Shown: positions 11,974-22,905 of the stretch, in pieces
Numbering within the stretch: the first letter of the stretch is position 1
Layout: the number at the start of each line of letters is the position of its first letter
The notes under the pieces: generated by a model
What the model saw: only the letters and a program-made list of their open reading frames with translations
Told to the model about the DNA's origin: nothing
The model's database searches: none
Position numbers and translations under genes: made by a program
Origin: Daucus carota subsp. sativus
Taxonomy: Eukaryota > Streptophyta > Magnoliopsida > Apiales > Apiaceae
Assembly (NCBI RefSeq): GCF_001625215.2
Contig: NC_030383.2
Coordinates: forward strand, 46,992,380-47,056,379
Length of the DNA stretch: 64,000 nucleotides
Direction of reading: 5' to 3'

Positions 11974-12160
11974 CATGTCAAGCTCTGGTAAGGTTCTTCG
12001 CTTTGCATCGAATTAAATCACCAAGAAAGATTCAACAACTAAAAGAAAGATTGATTCTTTAGGATCCTTCCTTCTTCAAACGGAACGAAAACAGGTTTTT
12101 ACTCCTTTTCGTAGAATATTCTCGTTATTGAATAGAAAAATAATAGAAAAGAAAAAAAGC
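11974..12160 (-). other. Nuclear plastid DNA fragment (antisense 16S rRNA piece)
   Basis: Bases 11974-12020 match the reverse complement of plastid/bacterial-type 16S rRNA around the conserved region that pairs with universal primers (gtaaggttcttcgctttgc, then atcgaattaaa). The ctttgc form is the plastid one rather than the plant mitochondrial form as I remember it. The following stretch (12027-12160) is open in the + frame and has plastid-like composition, but I could not assign it to a gene. Only about 47 bases are confidently rRNA-like, so this is a relic and not a functional rRNA gene. Confidence 0.65.
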
Positions 12161-12559
12161 AGCTATCTTTGGGTTTATTATTATATGTATGAGTGTATTG
12201 TCAACTAGATTTATAAAAAAAGTTGGCAACAACTTTTGGGATGTGTAACATTTTCCAAAATCATTCATGTCTCAAAAATGAAGTTGAAACTTTTAACCTA
12301 TGAAGTTAAAAATCCGCACAGTAAAAATTTACTTCATCGGTGATGGTTCGATCCGTCCGGTCTAAAACTAGACCGAACCGAATAGACCGATAATCGAATT
12401 TTCAATTCTTTCCCGGATCGAACTGAATCTGGATCAAAAAAACCGATTTTTAAAAAAAATTATATTATAAATAAAATTATAATTCATTAAAAAACCTGTC
12501 CACTTTACAAAAAAAATTTATATATAAGATATGTAAAATACATATATAAATTTATATTA

Positions 12560-12783
12560 CTCCCTCTATTTCAAAATACCTGTCCACTTTACAAAAAAAA
12601 TTGTTTCAAATACTTGTCCACTTCAACTTTCGATGTAAATTTATATTTTCGAAATATTCCAAGATCAATCATATGTCACATGTTATGTTAATGACTTAAT
12701 ACAACCTTTTTCTTCTCAAAATTATCTTTTATTAAACTACGTGATTTTTAGATAGTGGACATGTAATTTGAAACGAAGAGATA
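12560..12783. mobile_element. Stowaway-like MITE, degenerate
   Basis: Left end ctccctctatttcaaaatac preceded by TA. The right end is mutated (atttgaaacgaagagata) with inverted inner arms (ctgtccact / agtggacatg). A short copy of the left arm (cctgtccactttac) also lies just outside, at 12496-12509. Confidence 0.65.
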
Positions 12784-12803
12784 TAAAGTTGGAGAATATT
12801 TTT

Positions 12804-13064
12804 AGAGATTATTGCACTTTTTACCCTTGGACTTTGGTCATTAGCAAATGAGCCACTGGACTTTTGTAAATTAGATGTAAGAACTAATGTACTCACTGCT
12901 GCCTGCCAAACAGTTGAAGTTAACGGTTGATTTTAACGGAGTGGTGGGCCAGAGTTACAAACTGGAAGCTACTACAAATTTTGGGTACGAACTATCACGT
13001 TTCAAAGTACGTGTACTCATTTGCTAATGACTTAAAATTCAGGGTACAAAATGTAATAATCTCT
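12804..13064. mobile_element. Foldback MITE, 261 bp, near PLDRP1-like start
   Basis: Ends agagattattgca... / ...tgtaataatctct with a further paired block (gtcattagcaaatgag / ctcatttgctaatgac). Flanks aatattttt and aatttttta are similar, not identical, so the target duplication is uncertain. Its right end is 175 bp before the ATG of the next gene, close to where transcription should begin. Confidence 0.7.
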
Positions 13065-13238
13065 AATTTTTTAAAATCCACGTGGGAAACAACCTTAAAC
13101 AATGACCAAAAAGCGAACAGTCCAATAACAAGACAAGTACATCTATCTGTGTTTACACTCAGATCAATGCAACAGTAGTCCATTTCATTCAACGCCTTTG
13201 TTCCCTCTCTGCATCTCATCCCGATCAACCAAACATCG

Positions 13239-14859
13239 ATGGCGTACTTCTCCAAAGGCCACAACATCGACGACGAGGCAGACGACTTCGACGAGTACGA
13301 TCCCACCCCATACGGCGGCGGCTACGACATCCGCATCACCTACGGCCACCCTCTTCCTCCTTCCGACGAAATCTGCCACCCTCCTTCCCAGAACTACTCC
13401 GACGAGCCAGCTGACGACTTCTCCTACGCTGATGTCTCTGGTTATGACAACGACGATGCTATCAATAATGAGTACTCCAGCTATACTAGAAGGCCTGGCT
13501 ACGGATCTGATGTGAAGAACCAGGATGAGGAAGAGGAGGTGGTGGAGGATGAGTACGAGGAACCTGAGAAAGAGGAGGAGCAGGAGGAGACTCAAGGTTA
13601 TGGAAGATCTGAGGAGGATGAGTATGGGGGTCGCAAGAATTATGTGAGTTTATGCTCTTTAGTAAATTTTATTTCATGTTGCTTTTTCTTCTTGATTTTT
13701 TAATTCTTGCATAGACGTAAGTCCAATGTAGCTTAGAAAGTACAGATTTATGGGGTTGAAATAAGGAAACATGGATCGATCAGGGGGTGTTTGTGAAAAT
13801 ATCATGAGTAAATTTCAAAATTATAGCCAAAGTTTACATCGATTTTCAAAACGTTGGCCAGAGTTTCAAATTCTCAAAAAGATGGTCAAACTTTGGCTTC
13901 GCATTTTAAAAGTGTGGCTCCCGTTAAATGTTACTAACGGCAGCCTAACGGGAGCCACATTTTTGAAAAGCGGACCAAAGTTTGGCCACTTTTCTGAGAA
14001 TTTGGAACTCATTTTTACCCTTTTGTTCATTCCAAATTCTCAGAAAAGTGGCTAAAGTTTGGTCCGCTTTTCAAAAATGTGGCTCCCGTTAGTGACATTT
14101 AACGGGAGCCATACTTTTAAAAATCGGAGTCAAAGTTTGGCTATCTTTTTGAAAATTTGAAACTCTGGCCAACTTTTTAAAAATTGGTGTAAACTTTGGC
14201 CACAACTTTGAAGTTTACTCAAATATCATCTATACTATTCTTGGGAGATAAGTTCTGCGTGATCTTACACTTCAATTTATCCTTCACCCTGCAGTCCATC
14301 GCCTAATTTATCATGTGCAAATTGAATAATTATTTTTTGCAATCGATATGTATACACAAAATGCACTTTGCTCAAAACATCTTCCAATTTGTGCACAGTT
14401 TTTTACTTTATAAAAATAGGGCATTTCATGATTCTAACTTACAATAACAGAGATAGCCGTCATCAACAATTACCAAATGGCAATGGCGACTCCCAGTTGA
14501 GCAAATGAGCGTGGATATTAATATATTGGGCAATTTATCTAGGGGGAAAAACTTGGAATTTACCTTATCATGCATAAACATTCCCCTACAGAATACTGCA
14601 GCCACTGAAATTTCAGATTCTACTAAAACTAGTATTACTAGAAACATTTCCCTGCAAACAACCGCATCTACTCAAATTCTTGCAAAGCTCAATTGGTCAT
14701 AGTTATATAAAGTTAGTTAGTTTAGGATTATTTATGGCTGCCTTGCTTGTCAATAAACATGTAATTACATATATGAATTGTTGGCAGGGTGGTGACAACT
14801 ATGGAGGGGAGGAGGATGAAGAGAAGGAACACTATCGCCGCACATACTATGACGATTGA
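13239..14859 (+). CDS. PLDRP1: Acidic disordered protein, At5g39570/PLDRP1-like
   Basis: A 158-residue protein in two exons, 13239-13643 and 14788-14859 (phase 0, GT-AG). The N-terminus has the diagnostic block DDFDEYDPTPYGGGYDI followed by YGHPLPPSDEICHPPS, which I recognise from the plant family of uncharacterised protein At5g39570 (PLDRP1, reported as a phosphatidic-acid/phospholipase D-regulated protein). The middle has one SSYTRRPGYG unit of the kind that is repeated in relatives. The C-terminal half is a Glu/Asp-rich tail (about residues 92-128), then GGDNYGGEEDEEKEHYRRTYYDD. The whole protein is predicted to be disordered, with no domain or membrane segment. It is shorter than many relatives. 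The intron (13644-14787) carries a foldback MITE. Confidence 0.85.
13806..14220. mobile_element. Mutator-like foldback MITE, 415 bp, 9 bp TSD, in PLDRP1-like intron
   Basis: Begins gagtaaattt, ends aagtttactc, flanked by perfect aaatatcat repeats (13797-13805, 14221-14229). The arms are almost the whole element: gtggctcccgtta, tttggtccgcttt and ctgagaatttgga recur inverted around a centre near 14015. When the intron is transcribed this would fold as one long hairpin. Confidence 0.9.
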
Positions 14860-16028
14860 GGAGACACTCCAACCATCATCAAAGCAGCAAGTCTTATCTA
14901 CAAACTACATAGACATTATTCCCTTGAATTTATTTCTTTCTGCTATACTAAAGCCTATTGCGTGTGAAATGATTGCTTTCTAATAATTTATCCCCGACTT
15001 GAAATTGTCAGTGTTTTTCTATATATAGATGTTGTCACACAAGTGGCTTGTAGATTTCACATATGTTTGGGGTGTTAAGATTGTTTTCTTGAGGCTCATT
15101 ACAACCTACAAGTATGAATTCGTGTTTTGGGTTGGTATGCAATCAAATTCATTTCTCTGCTTGGATTGGAACATACATGCACACACACCATGTTATTGCT
15201 ACTAGCAAAGTTTCAGTTCTAGCTAGCTGAAAATATACTTCATACTATGTTATACTATGTAGGATGCATACATTCTGGGTAATTGGGACCAAATAATATT
15301 TCCAAATATATTTAATTTCATAATATTTGATTTAATTTTGTTTATATTTTATTACATATTGTGCCTACGAATTAATATTGGATGCTTAATTGATCCTCTT
15401 TTTAGTATAAAAATATCATGATGGTGGAAACTGGGATTCATGCCTAATCGATTGACATACATACCATTTCATGATTTATTAAGAATATGTTCAATTAATC
15501 ACGACTTTTATTCAAATTGGAATGTAATGAGTTATTTAGGAATCAATCGGAAATTTTATACTCCCTCTGGTACTCTCATTTCTTTACAATTTTTTTTATA
15601 TTGCTTGGCATGCATTTTAATTTTTAATACGAATATAAAATGTAATTTCATAATTTATTTTTAAAATTTTCTTTTAGAGATATAAATATTAAATTTTTAT
15701 TTAGAAGAAGAAGTTTTTTAATACTAAAGTACAAAATTTCAAATTTCAGTTCATATATTCCTCAGATCGGATTATTTCCCTGTTCTAAAGTTCCAGAAAG
15801 ACTATTCCTCACACAAAATAGAGTATGCAACCAGTAGCAGTAATGTGCATTCAAATTTTAAAAAGTAAAATTTTGTCTGCACAAAGTTATATTGTATAAA
15901 TCACAACTATCACCCAAAGTTAAATATGCTGTCAATTTCATGAAGTCAAACTACAAGCACAAACAAAAGTGAACTCCACAGTACTCCAAATTCGAGAAAT
16001 TCAAGAATAGCAACTGAACATCAACAAT
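14860..16028. other. Convergent intergenic region, PLDRP1-like to SPX4-like
   Basis: Holds both 3' flanks. A lone Stowaway-like left end (TA then ctccctctggtact) occurs at 15559 without a recognisable partner. Otherwise AT-rich with no gene seen. Confidence 0.5.
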
Positions 16029-19000
16029 TTATTTGGTGGAGGGGGCATCGTCTTGCTTTGGTTCCTTATTTTGTAAGGAATCTATAGAGTCCGAATCTGA
16101 GTTCCCTCCTGTGACAGCACCACTACTATCATTATCCCTGCATCCGAAGATAGAAGCAAAAGACAGTGGATTGTAGGTCGAACTTTCTCTTTTAAGGCCT
16201 TGTATAGTTCTCATTGCAGCAACAGTCATCCTGTAAACTTCTCCAGTGTCCTCTCCAAGTGAAGTTGCCTCGCCTGATATAGTTGCCATGTTGGAAGCTG
16301 TTGAGTTTGTGCCTCGCACAACACTAGTAGGTTCAACAATTTCAGCTTCCAATGGAAAGAGAATTTCTAAATTTGCCTCGCAGTCGTGGACTAACCTCGT
16401 AAGAGGTTCTGTTGTGAAGAATGGCTGATCAAGGGCAAGTTGAGTAAAAGGAAGACGCAACAAACCCCCAGTTCTTTTATCATACTTCTTTAAAATTTTA
16501 AGAAGACCTGTTTTAACGGAAAAAAAAATGTGAGACCTGCTGAGTAAAAGGAAGTCGCAACAAACCCCCAGTTCTCTTTAAAATATTAGGAAAACCTGTT
16601 TTAACAAAAAGTAATGTAGGGCGACCAATATATATTTAAAAATTAGGCAGACGAATCAGAAGACCGCAAATTCAGGATTATAGTCTGACTTTTATAGAAG
16701 TACATTCAGGGCAATAGCTAAAACCTGAATACTTCACAGAGACTTTTCTATCAAAGTATCATCACCACATGAATAGATGAAATAACTACCCCTGTCAATG
16801 AGAGATTGAACAAAGCTAAGATCAAAGTACCTGCAAAATTTAAGGAGCTGTAATTTTTCAGAAGTACCATCTCCCCATGAATGGAGACAAAGTCCTTACG
16901 AATTTCCATCATCTCATCACTAAATTCACTTTCAGAAGTAAATACTCCATCCTTGCAACTTTTCTCCTTCAGACGCTCAATTCTTTCTTTCAGCTCCTGT
17001 TGTGATTGTAAATTATAAATAAAGTGACAAAAAGAAGCTGGGTGGTTGGAAAGCTTCAATCATACAGCAAGAATTAAGTACAGGAAACTATACAATCTCA
17101 GTTGAGAATCACCATCACAACAAAAACACACACATTTTTTACATACTTTATTGTATTGTGTTGCTCATGTATTGCTTGGAAAATGGAAAGTCTTGGATGT
17201 TGTAGTACAAAGTTTTTTGTATGAGAGGATGAAAAATATATGCATATCTTGAAGTGAGCAACACAAGTTTTTGTGTGAAAGGATGAAAAATATATACATG
17301 TCATCTGTAATACCATATCAGAGAGATAAAAAATATGTGTTGTAGCAACTAGCAACTATTACGCCTAATAAATCATTTGGAGCATGCACTAGTCAAGAGA
17401 TGGGATTGCACTACAGCTCAGACACACTGACAATGGAAAATGAATGAGGATATTGTTACTTCAATCACTACAGATTTTTTAACCTCTAAAGAGAAAAATC
17501 TTGCAGACATTTCTGGCACAGTCAGGGAATATCAGGTGAGTTACGTAGAGAATGTTCCAATTGATCAAAGGAATAAAATGGTTTATCTATTAGAATCCAT
17601 TAAATCAAGTTCAACATTCATGGAAACATAGTTCAAGTCTCCTTCACCTGCAAATCATTTATTAACATTCTTTACGCATTCAAGTTGAGAATGTATCTCA
17701 ACTGTTTTATAAATAAAACTAAAGGTGGAAAAAAAAGGAAGGAAGCTAAAAGAGTGGAAAAAATGAGATGTAAAACTTTTTTGTATTTTTCAATTTTCGC
17801 AATATTCTTTTATTTCGGATTTCAAAAGGGTATTTTCAATCATGTAAAAATAAGAAGAAAATAAATAGAGAAAAGCCGGGTATCGGAATCGAACGGATGA
17901 CCAAAAGTTTTGTGATAAACTGTCACTATGAAACAATGTGAGAAATAGTGTCCCAAGGTGTTCGTTCACCTGCCCTTGACATTCTAAAATGGAGACGCAA
18001 AATTGAAAGATTACCCTTCTAGGTATTACATGCTAGTCACTACATATTGATCTTAATATTGAAAATATACTATGTTATGATTTCCTAATCATTCTTAATC
18101 GGGATAGAAGTAATACAGATATTATATACATGGTGTGATGGTGAAGGAGGGATTAACTACTTATGGTTAAATGGTCTGGGATTGCTTTTATTTGGGCTTC
18201 CACATATAGTTTTAAATTTCCTTGGTTAATATCCACCAAGTTATCCTAATTTTACTAATATTTTACTAATAACAACGAATTTCAACTCTAAAGTCTAAAA
18301 CCTTTATCTGGAGCTATTATGTTTTGGTATATTTTTATACATTTTTTAGTAATTAGCTTTAGCCAAAATAAAAGAAGAAAAAGAAATTCATGAAAAAACT
18401 TGGACAAAAAGTACAACAAACTATTTATATACATCGCAAAAAGCAAGTCAAACAAAAAGAAAAGCAATTTGGACAAAATTAATCTTTTGCTGGGACAAAA
18501 GCATATAAAATTCCTTGACAAACCTTTTTTGCTGATAACCACAGGCTAATCAATGTAATACTCATTAATATGTAATCAAAGTTATAGATAGTTGCCAACA
18601 AAGTTGTACGCAATTTCGTCCCCTTACACTATAATATTACTCTTGAACAAAAGGAGGATAAATAAACTTCACTAAGAACTAATGTCCAGGGAATTAATAA
18701 TTTCATTCCAACTTTAATAGCCTATCCTATCTGAGCCTAAATATACAAACAGGTGATATACTTATTGTTAAAGGAATGATAGAAGCTTCATGTTTCTTCT
18801 TTCCAAGAGAGCAATACATTATGAACTAACCAATCATAGAAATGGGCAGACAAACATCATAGTTAATTTATAACACACACACACACACACATACATACAT
18901 ATATTTCCAACAAACGATTAAAAACCAGTGGAGTAAGCTTAATGTATTTCCTACTGTTGTGTCAACTTGTGGAATTTGGTATTAAATTTTATCAGTAATA

Positions 19001-20045
19001 TAAAAAGGTGCAACTGTGTAAGTAATAACTTGCAGAAAGATTGAGAGTGAAGAATGTAAACAGAATAATGTAATAATGACAAGATGCAAAATGGAAATAG
19101 TAACAGAAGTAACTATCATTCATATGAAAATAAGAAATAAACCATAGTTCAACCCAGATGAACAGAAAGTAGGAAAGAATTTTAAATATCTTAGAATCTG
19201 TTCGAGTTTCATTCCGCTGTCACCTAATCATCCCTTCCGTTCCATTTCACATCAATTTATCATATCCAAGTGAACCTAGCTTAAAAGTGCTTTTCAGATT
19301 AGTAGATTATATCATGTCATCAGTTATAAAAGAAGGGGATACATAAACAAAGATGATTGATTTTCTATGAAAATGCACAACTAACAATTGCAACACTTAA
19401 AACCGCCAACTAGTCCTGCGGTATAAACTCTTAAGAAGTTGTCATCCTCCACCGAACAATACACGAATAACTAGAAAACATCAATTGATCGAGTGACTTC
19501 ACTCTGAGTCAGAGTATAGCAAGCCTTAATTTGACAGGTTCATCCTCATCTATTCATAAATTTCATCCAAGTCGAATCGAAATTGTTTTTATTACATTTC
19601 CTAATTTCCTTTCACAAGTATCACCAGTATCCTCTAATGTCAATATAATTATACAATTCCAAGTGTCACACAGTACCATATAAGTTATTAACCGGAGTCA
19701 TACACAAACAATTAGAACAAATAAATAACAGCAAGCAACAATTTATCGAAAACGGAACCGAATAAAAACCTGGAATCGAATAACGAATTCTTCCTCCTTA
19801 TCGACATAAAAATCGTTGAATTTCTCAAGCTCTTCGCTGAGAATCTTGACGAACCACTCCTGCAGATGTTGAGGCAACGGCGGAGAAGCATCGGCACCGG
19901 CGGCGGGCGGTGGGAGATTAGAAACAGAAGAAGAATCTGGAAAGTTCTTGAGAAGCTTCTTCAAGGGTTTGTAACGCAAATACTTGTCTCTCCATTCGGG
20001 CAGGGTTTCTTCTAAATGGATCGAGAATTCTTTTCCGAATTTCAT
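16029..20045 (-). CDS. SPX4: SPX domain protein, SPX4-like phosphate sensor
   Basis: A 306-residue protein in three exons: 20045-19770, 16996-16831 and 16507-16029. SPX proteins bind inositol pyrophosphates and hold PHR transcription factors inactive when phosphate is ample. The N-terminus [20 protein letters not shown], then YKPLKKLLK, and the helix [12 protein letters not shown] (about residues 151-162) are the SPX domain with its basic ligand-binding surface. [19 protein letters not shown] and [16 protein letters not shown] are strongly conserved. The tail ([34 protein letters not shown], then [10 protein letters not shown]) resembles SPX4 rather than the shorter SPX1-3 proteins. The start is the ATG at 20045. 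Intron 1 is 2.77 kb. Intron 2 contains a copy of the exon 3 start (see repeat at 16540). A foldback element lies in the promoter. Confidence 0.94.
16540..16609 (-). repeat. Duplicated exon 3 splice-acceptor fragment in SPX4-like intron 2
   Basis: Bases 16540-16609 repeat 16441-16519 with one gap of about ten bases and several substitutions. The duplicated piece includes the exon codons for [10 protein letters not shown] and a 3' splice-site-like aaaacag/g on the transcribed strand. It lies about 30 bp inside intron 2, so a decoy acceptor and a short pseudo-exon precede the real exon. Confidence 0.85.
17210..17302. repeat. Local 57 bp direct duplication in SPX4-like intron 1
   Basis: The phrase gtttttgt then gaggatgaaaaatatat (17210-17246) recurs 57 bp on (17267-17302) with a few changes. 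It may be an old tandem duplication. No other structure was recognised in the rest of this 2.77 kb intron apart from (AC)n at about 18873-18891. Confidence 0.6.
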
Positions 20046-20275
20046 CAACGTGTTTGTTGGAATAACTGGAAATAATTTGGTTTTTGGATCAGATTGCCTG
20101 GCCGACCTGGATAATTTTTATTCGGTTTTATCGTGTGAGCAAATCAGCAGATACTATCCCTTTAATTTTGTTTGAATTGAGCAAGACGACAAATATATAT
20201 CATCAGGGCATAATGTTTTTGTAGTGTCGAATGATGATTTAACAATGAACCATTACTTAATTAGCTTATCAAAAT

Positions 20276-20753
20276 AGAGAAAAGTTATATGGAGGTCACG
20301 TTTTCATTTAACAATGAACTATTACTTTATTAGCGTATGAAAATAAAGAAAAATTCTATTGACATCACGTTTTCATCGGAGATTTTGAAGACCACTTATA
20401 TTCTGCAATTAAAACACTTCCAAATTTATTGTTTTGCGAATTACATCCGATAAATATCACTATTTCAATGAAAACGTTGAAAATTATTTATGCTAAGCGA
20501 GTAGAACATGTATGTTCTGCAAGATCAACAAATGTTCTGCACACTAAACATGGTTTTGTAAAATAATATGTTTTTTAGTGTTTTATTTGCCAAATGTATA
20601 AATTTTGCAAGATTGTCAATAAAATAATGATTTTCGTAGAACATGATTCGAAAAATAATACGTTTTGCAATGATTTTATGGAGTATTTTAATTGCAGTAC
20701 ATAAGTGGTCTCCAAGTCTCCAATGAAAATGTGGTCCCCATAGAACTTATCCC
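20276..20753. mobile_element. Foldback MITE in SPX4-like promoter, left end tandemly duplicated
   Basis: Left arm blocks (tcacgttttcat, gaccacttata, ctgcaattaaaa) reappear inverted at 20670-20753. A 68 bp unit starting tttaacaatgaac is present twice in tandem (20239-20306 and 20307-20375), so the left terminus is duplicated and its boundary uncertain. The element starts about 230 bp upstream of the SPX4-like ATG. Confidence 0.65.
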
Positions 20754-22009
20754 AAATAGAGAAATATTAGGGCATTTATTTAGATCCAATTTATATGTGG
20801 CCTAATTTGATGAATGAGATTATTATTAAATAAAATTTATTTAGGATAGAGATAAAGTTTAAAATTAAAATCTAAAGCAAAATTTTTAGTACATAAATAA
20901 TAATATATAGGAACTTAATATTACTATTTTAATAAATAAATTATATTAAAAAATAAAAATTTAACATATCTTCAGAATATATGGATGATGCTCTTTCAAA
21001 TATAGATGGTTGTAATAAATATTAGTTTGAGGGCCGCTCTCCTCGGCCTCATTCTCCAGCAAGGTTCTCAGACCTCATCTTTCTCCTTAAAGATGACTAT
21101 AGTTGAGGGATCACCAGCTTTTTACAATAAGCCTTTGTGGCTCTCTCTAGGGCTACTCCCTCTATATTGGGTTCTCTTACCCCTCCAAAGGATTAACAAG
21201 ACATGAAGGCTCATGATCAGTCATGACTCGGGCCGCATGAGTATATCTTTCGAGGTCTTTCTCCGCTTCCAAGACCGCATTACATTCGTTGACCCGCTTC
21301 ATGTTAGCTTCTTTAGCTATTTGGGCTGGCGCCATGCGACTTACGGGCTTTTTGACGGTAGGCCATGTCTTTCTATTAGTATGAAATTCATAAGTGAAGT
21401 AGTTAATGGTGGGGTTACTGTTATTCTTTTTGTGACGAATCTTGTATATGTTCCTAAGAGAAGGAATTTGTCCATTTTTCGGGGTCTCAAGGGGGCGTGG
21501 AAACACATAAGAACTCCTGAGTGGAAATGGAAAAGAGATGGAACTCCAGTTCCTTCAGAAATGGTAGGATCTTTGGCGCAAGAAGAAGGGGTTGATCCGT
21601 ATCATCTTGACGAGGATCCACATCGGTAGTTGTTGGCTGTTATGCGTCTTGTGCTGATCTGGTAACTGTTATGAATGTGGAGGAGCAGTTGATTCAGGCA
21701 GTGACTTATACGATCCAACGGACTTAGGTCCTGATGGACTGGAGCAAAACCTAGCTCATCTAGGTTGCTTGTTTCCTAAGAACTACGTGGTAGCTTAAAC
21801 CCTTATGAATAATACATGCAGGCCTCTTGTATGACTAGTTCAATTCTTACTGAGAACGCTAGAGAACACTTTCTCTCTTTCTCTCGAGGAACAATACAAG
21901 ATCAGCTACATTCTCCATAACTCTCCGTTTTGTGTTCTTCTCAACGTTCTTCCACATTCAAACAAGTTATCATATTTGTTGTTAACTACTTTCTCCCGTC
22001 AACAATTAG
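20754..22009. other. Possible decayed retroelement sequence, unassigned
   Basis: AT-rich to about 21000, then a patch of more balanced composition (21006-21630) with overlapping open frames on both strands. The + frame 21213-21629 ends in a protein-like stretch ([20 protein letters not shown]); the - frame 21506-21177 also looks protein-like (MKRVNECNAVLEAEKDLERY). I recognise neither. The following 21830-21990, with its ctctcttt runs and an abrupt junction, resembles the transcribed end of an LTR, but no matching second LTR was found. Transposon-derived is the best inference. Confidence 0.35.
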
Positions 22010-22520
22010 CATCGAAATGAGATGGATGACCCATAGGAAGTACAGATTCGGAAGGGCCTTTCATGGGGACGCTAATAAGGAGAGGAGTGTTGCCCCCAAC
22101 CATAATGTATTGATCCTGCTACTGAGTTGGGGGAGTTCAGGGATAGTGAAAATGAACATGTTAATGAGAGTGAAAAGAGTGATAAAGAATATAGTGGTGA
22201 TGACAGTGATGGATGTCAGGCCTATTTAGCATGAATGATTGACATAAAGAGAAAGTGGATCCTTGTTACCTCAAAAGTTCTTATGTCAATGCATATTCTC
22301 ACCTACTTAGACATATGAAGGGGCCATTGTAGTGGCCTAAAATAGGTTATCGAGATATACTTTCTACAACGGCAAAAAGGATGGCAGGCAGGCCTAAAAA
22401 AACATGAGGAAGGAGCAAGGTAAACAAGGAGCTGGGCAAAAGCTTAGTAAGAATGTGTGCATATGAGGTGTAGCCATTGCTTAAAAATTGGGCATAATAG
22501 AGCAACCTACAAACCCATTG
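22010..22520 (+). pseudogene. Mutator-like (MuDR-type) transposase relic
   Basis: Two separated pieces look like a MULE transposase. The first, about 22112-22230, reads as an acidic segment (DPATELGEFRDSENEHV). The second has MAGRPKK (22381-22401) followed in another frame by CSHCLKIGHNRATY (22469-22510). This is the C-terminal zinc knuckle with its last Cys changed to Tyr. The catalytic core between them is missing, and stops and frame changes are present. It cannot encode a functional enzyme. Terminal inverted repeats were not identified. Confidence 0.6.
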
Positions 22521-22649
22521 TAGAGGGAATAACATAGATATAGACGTCTGCAATTGATGCAAAGAAAACTCAAAGCGAGGCTCAAGGGCAAAAGCAACAC
22601 TAAATGTAAGTACTACACTAAAGTTGCATATAGTTACCTTATTACTTTA

Positions 22650-22905
22650 CTCCCTATGTCCCATAATTTTTGGCTTGTTTCACTTTTGATGGTCAAATTG
22701 ACCAAATTTTGACCATGAACTACATATATAATATGATTAAGAACAACCATAATATTATATCATTAAAAAATATAGTTTACGTACTTTTATTATGCATATT
22801 TTAAAATTTTAAAATTACAAGAGAATTACATGTACTTTGTAGTCAAAGTTCGGTCAATTTGACCATAAAAAGTCAAACAAAACAAGAATTATGGGACGGA
22901 GGGAG
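22650..22905. mobile_element. Stowaway-like MITE, 256 bp
   Basis: Starts ctccctatgtcccataattt and ends with its inverse (aattatgggacggagggag), TA at both sides. Inner arms contain ttgtttcacttttgatggtc and the inverted gtcaaacaaaac, related to the element at 63496. Confidence 0.88.

Larger units (their letters stand above)
11229..13238. other. Divergent intergenic region, PME31-like and PLDRP1-like genes
   Basis: Two genes are transcribed away from each other here, so both promoters lie in it. It holds a Stowaway-like MITE (11452-11673), a plastid-derived patch (about 11974-12160), an AT-rich stretch with the common dispersed phrase around 12340-12470 (repeated accgaaccg/ggtct pieces), a second Stowaway-like element and a foldback element ending about 175 bp before the PLDRP1-like ATG. 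Confidence 0.6.

Noticed and set aside
13185-13595. Minus-strand Leu/Val-rich frame of 136 codons
   Set aside because: Antisense shadow of the PLDRP1-like exon 1, where Asp/Glu codons read backwards as hydrophobic codons.
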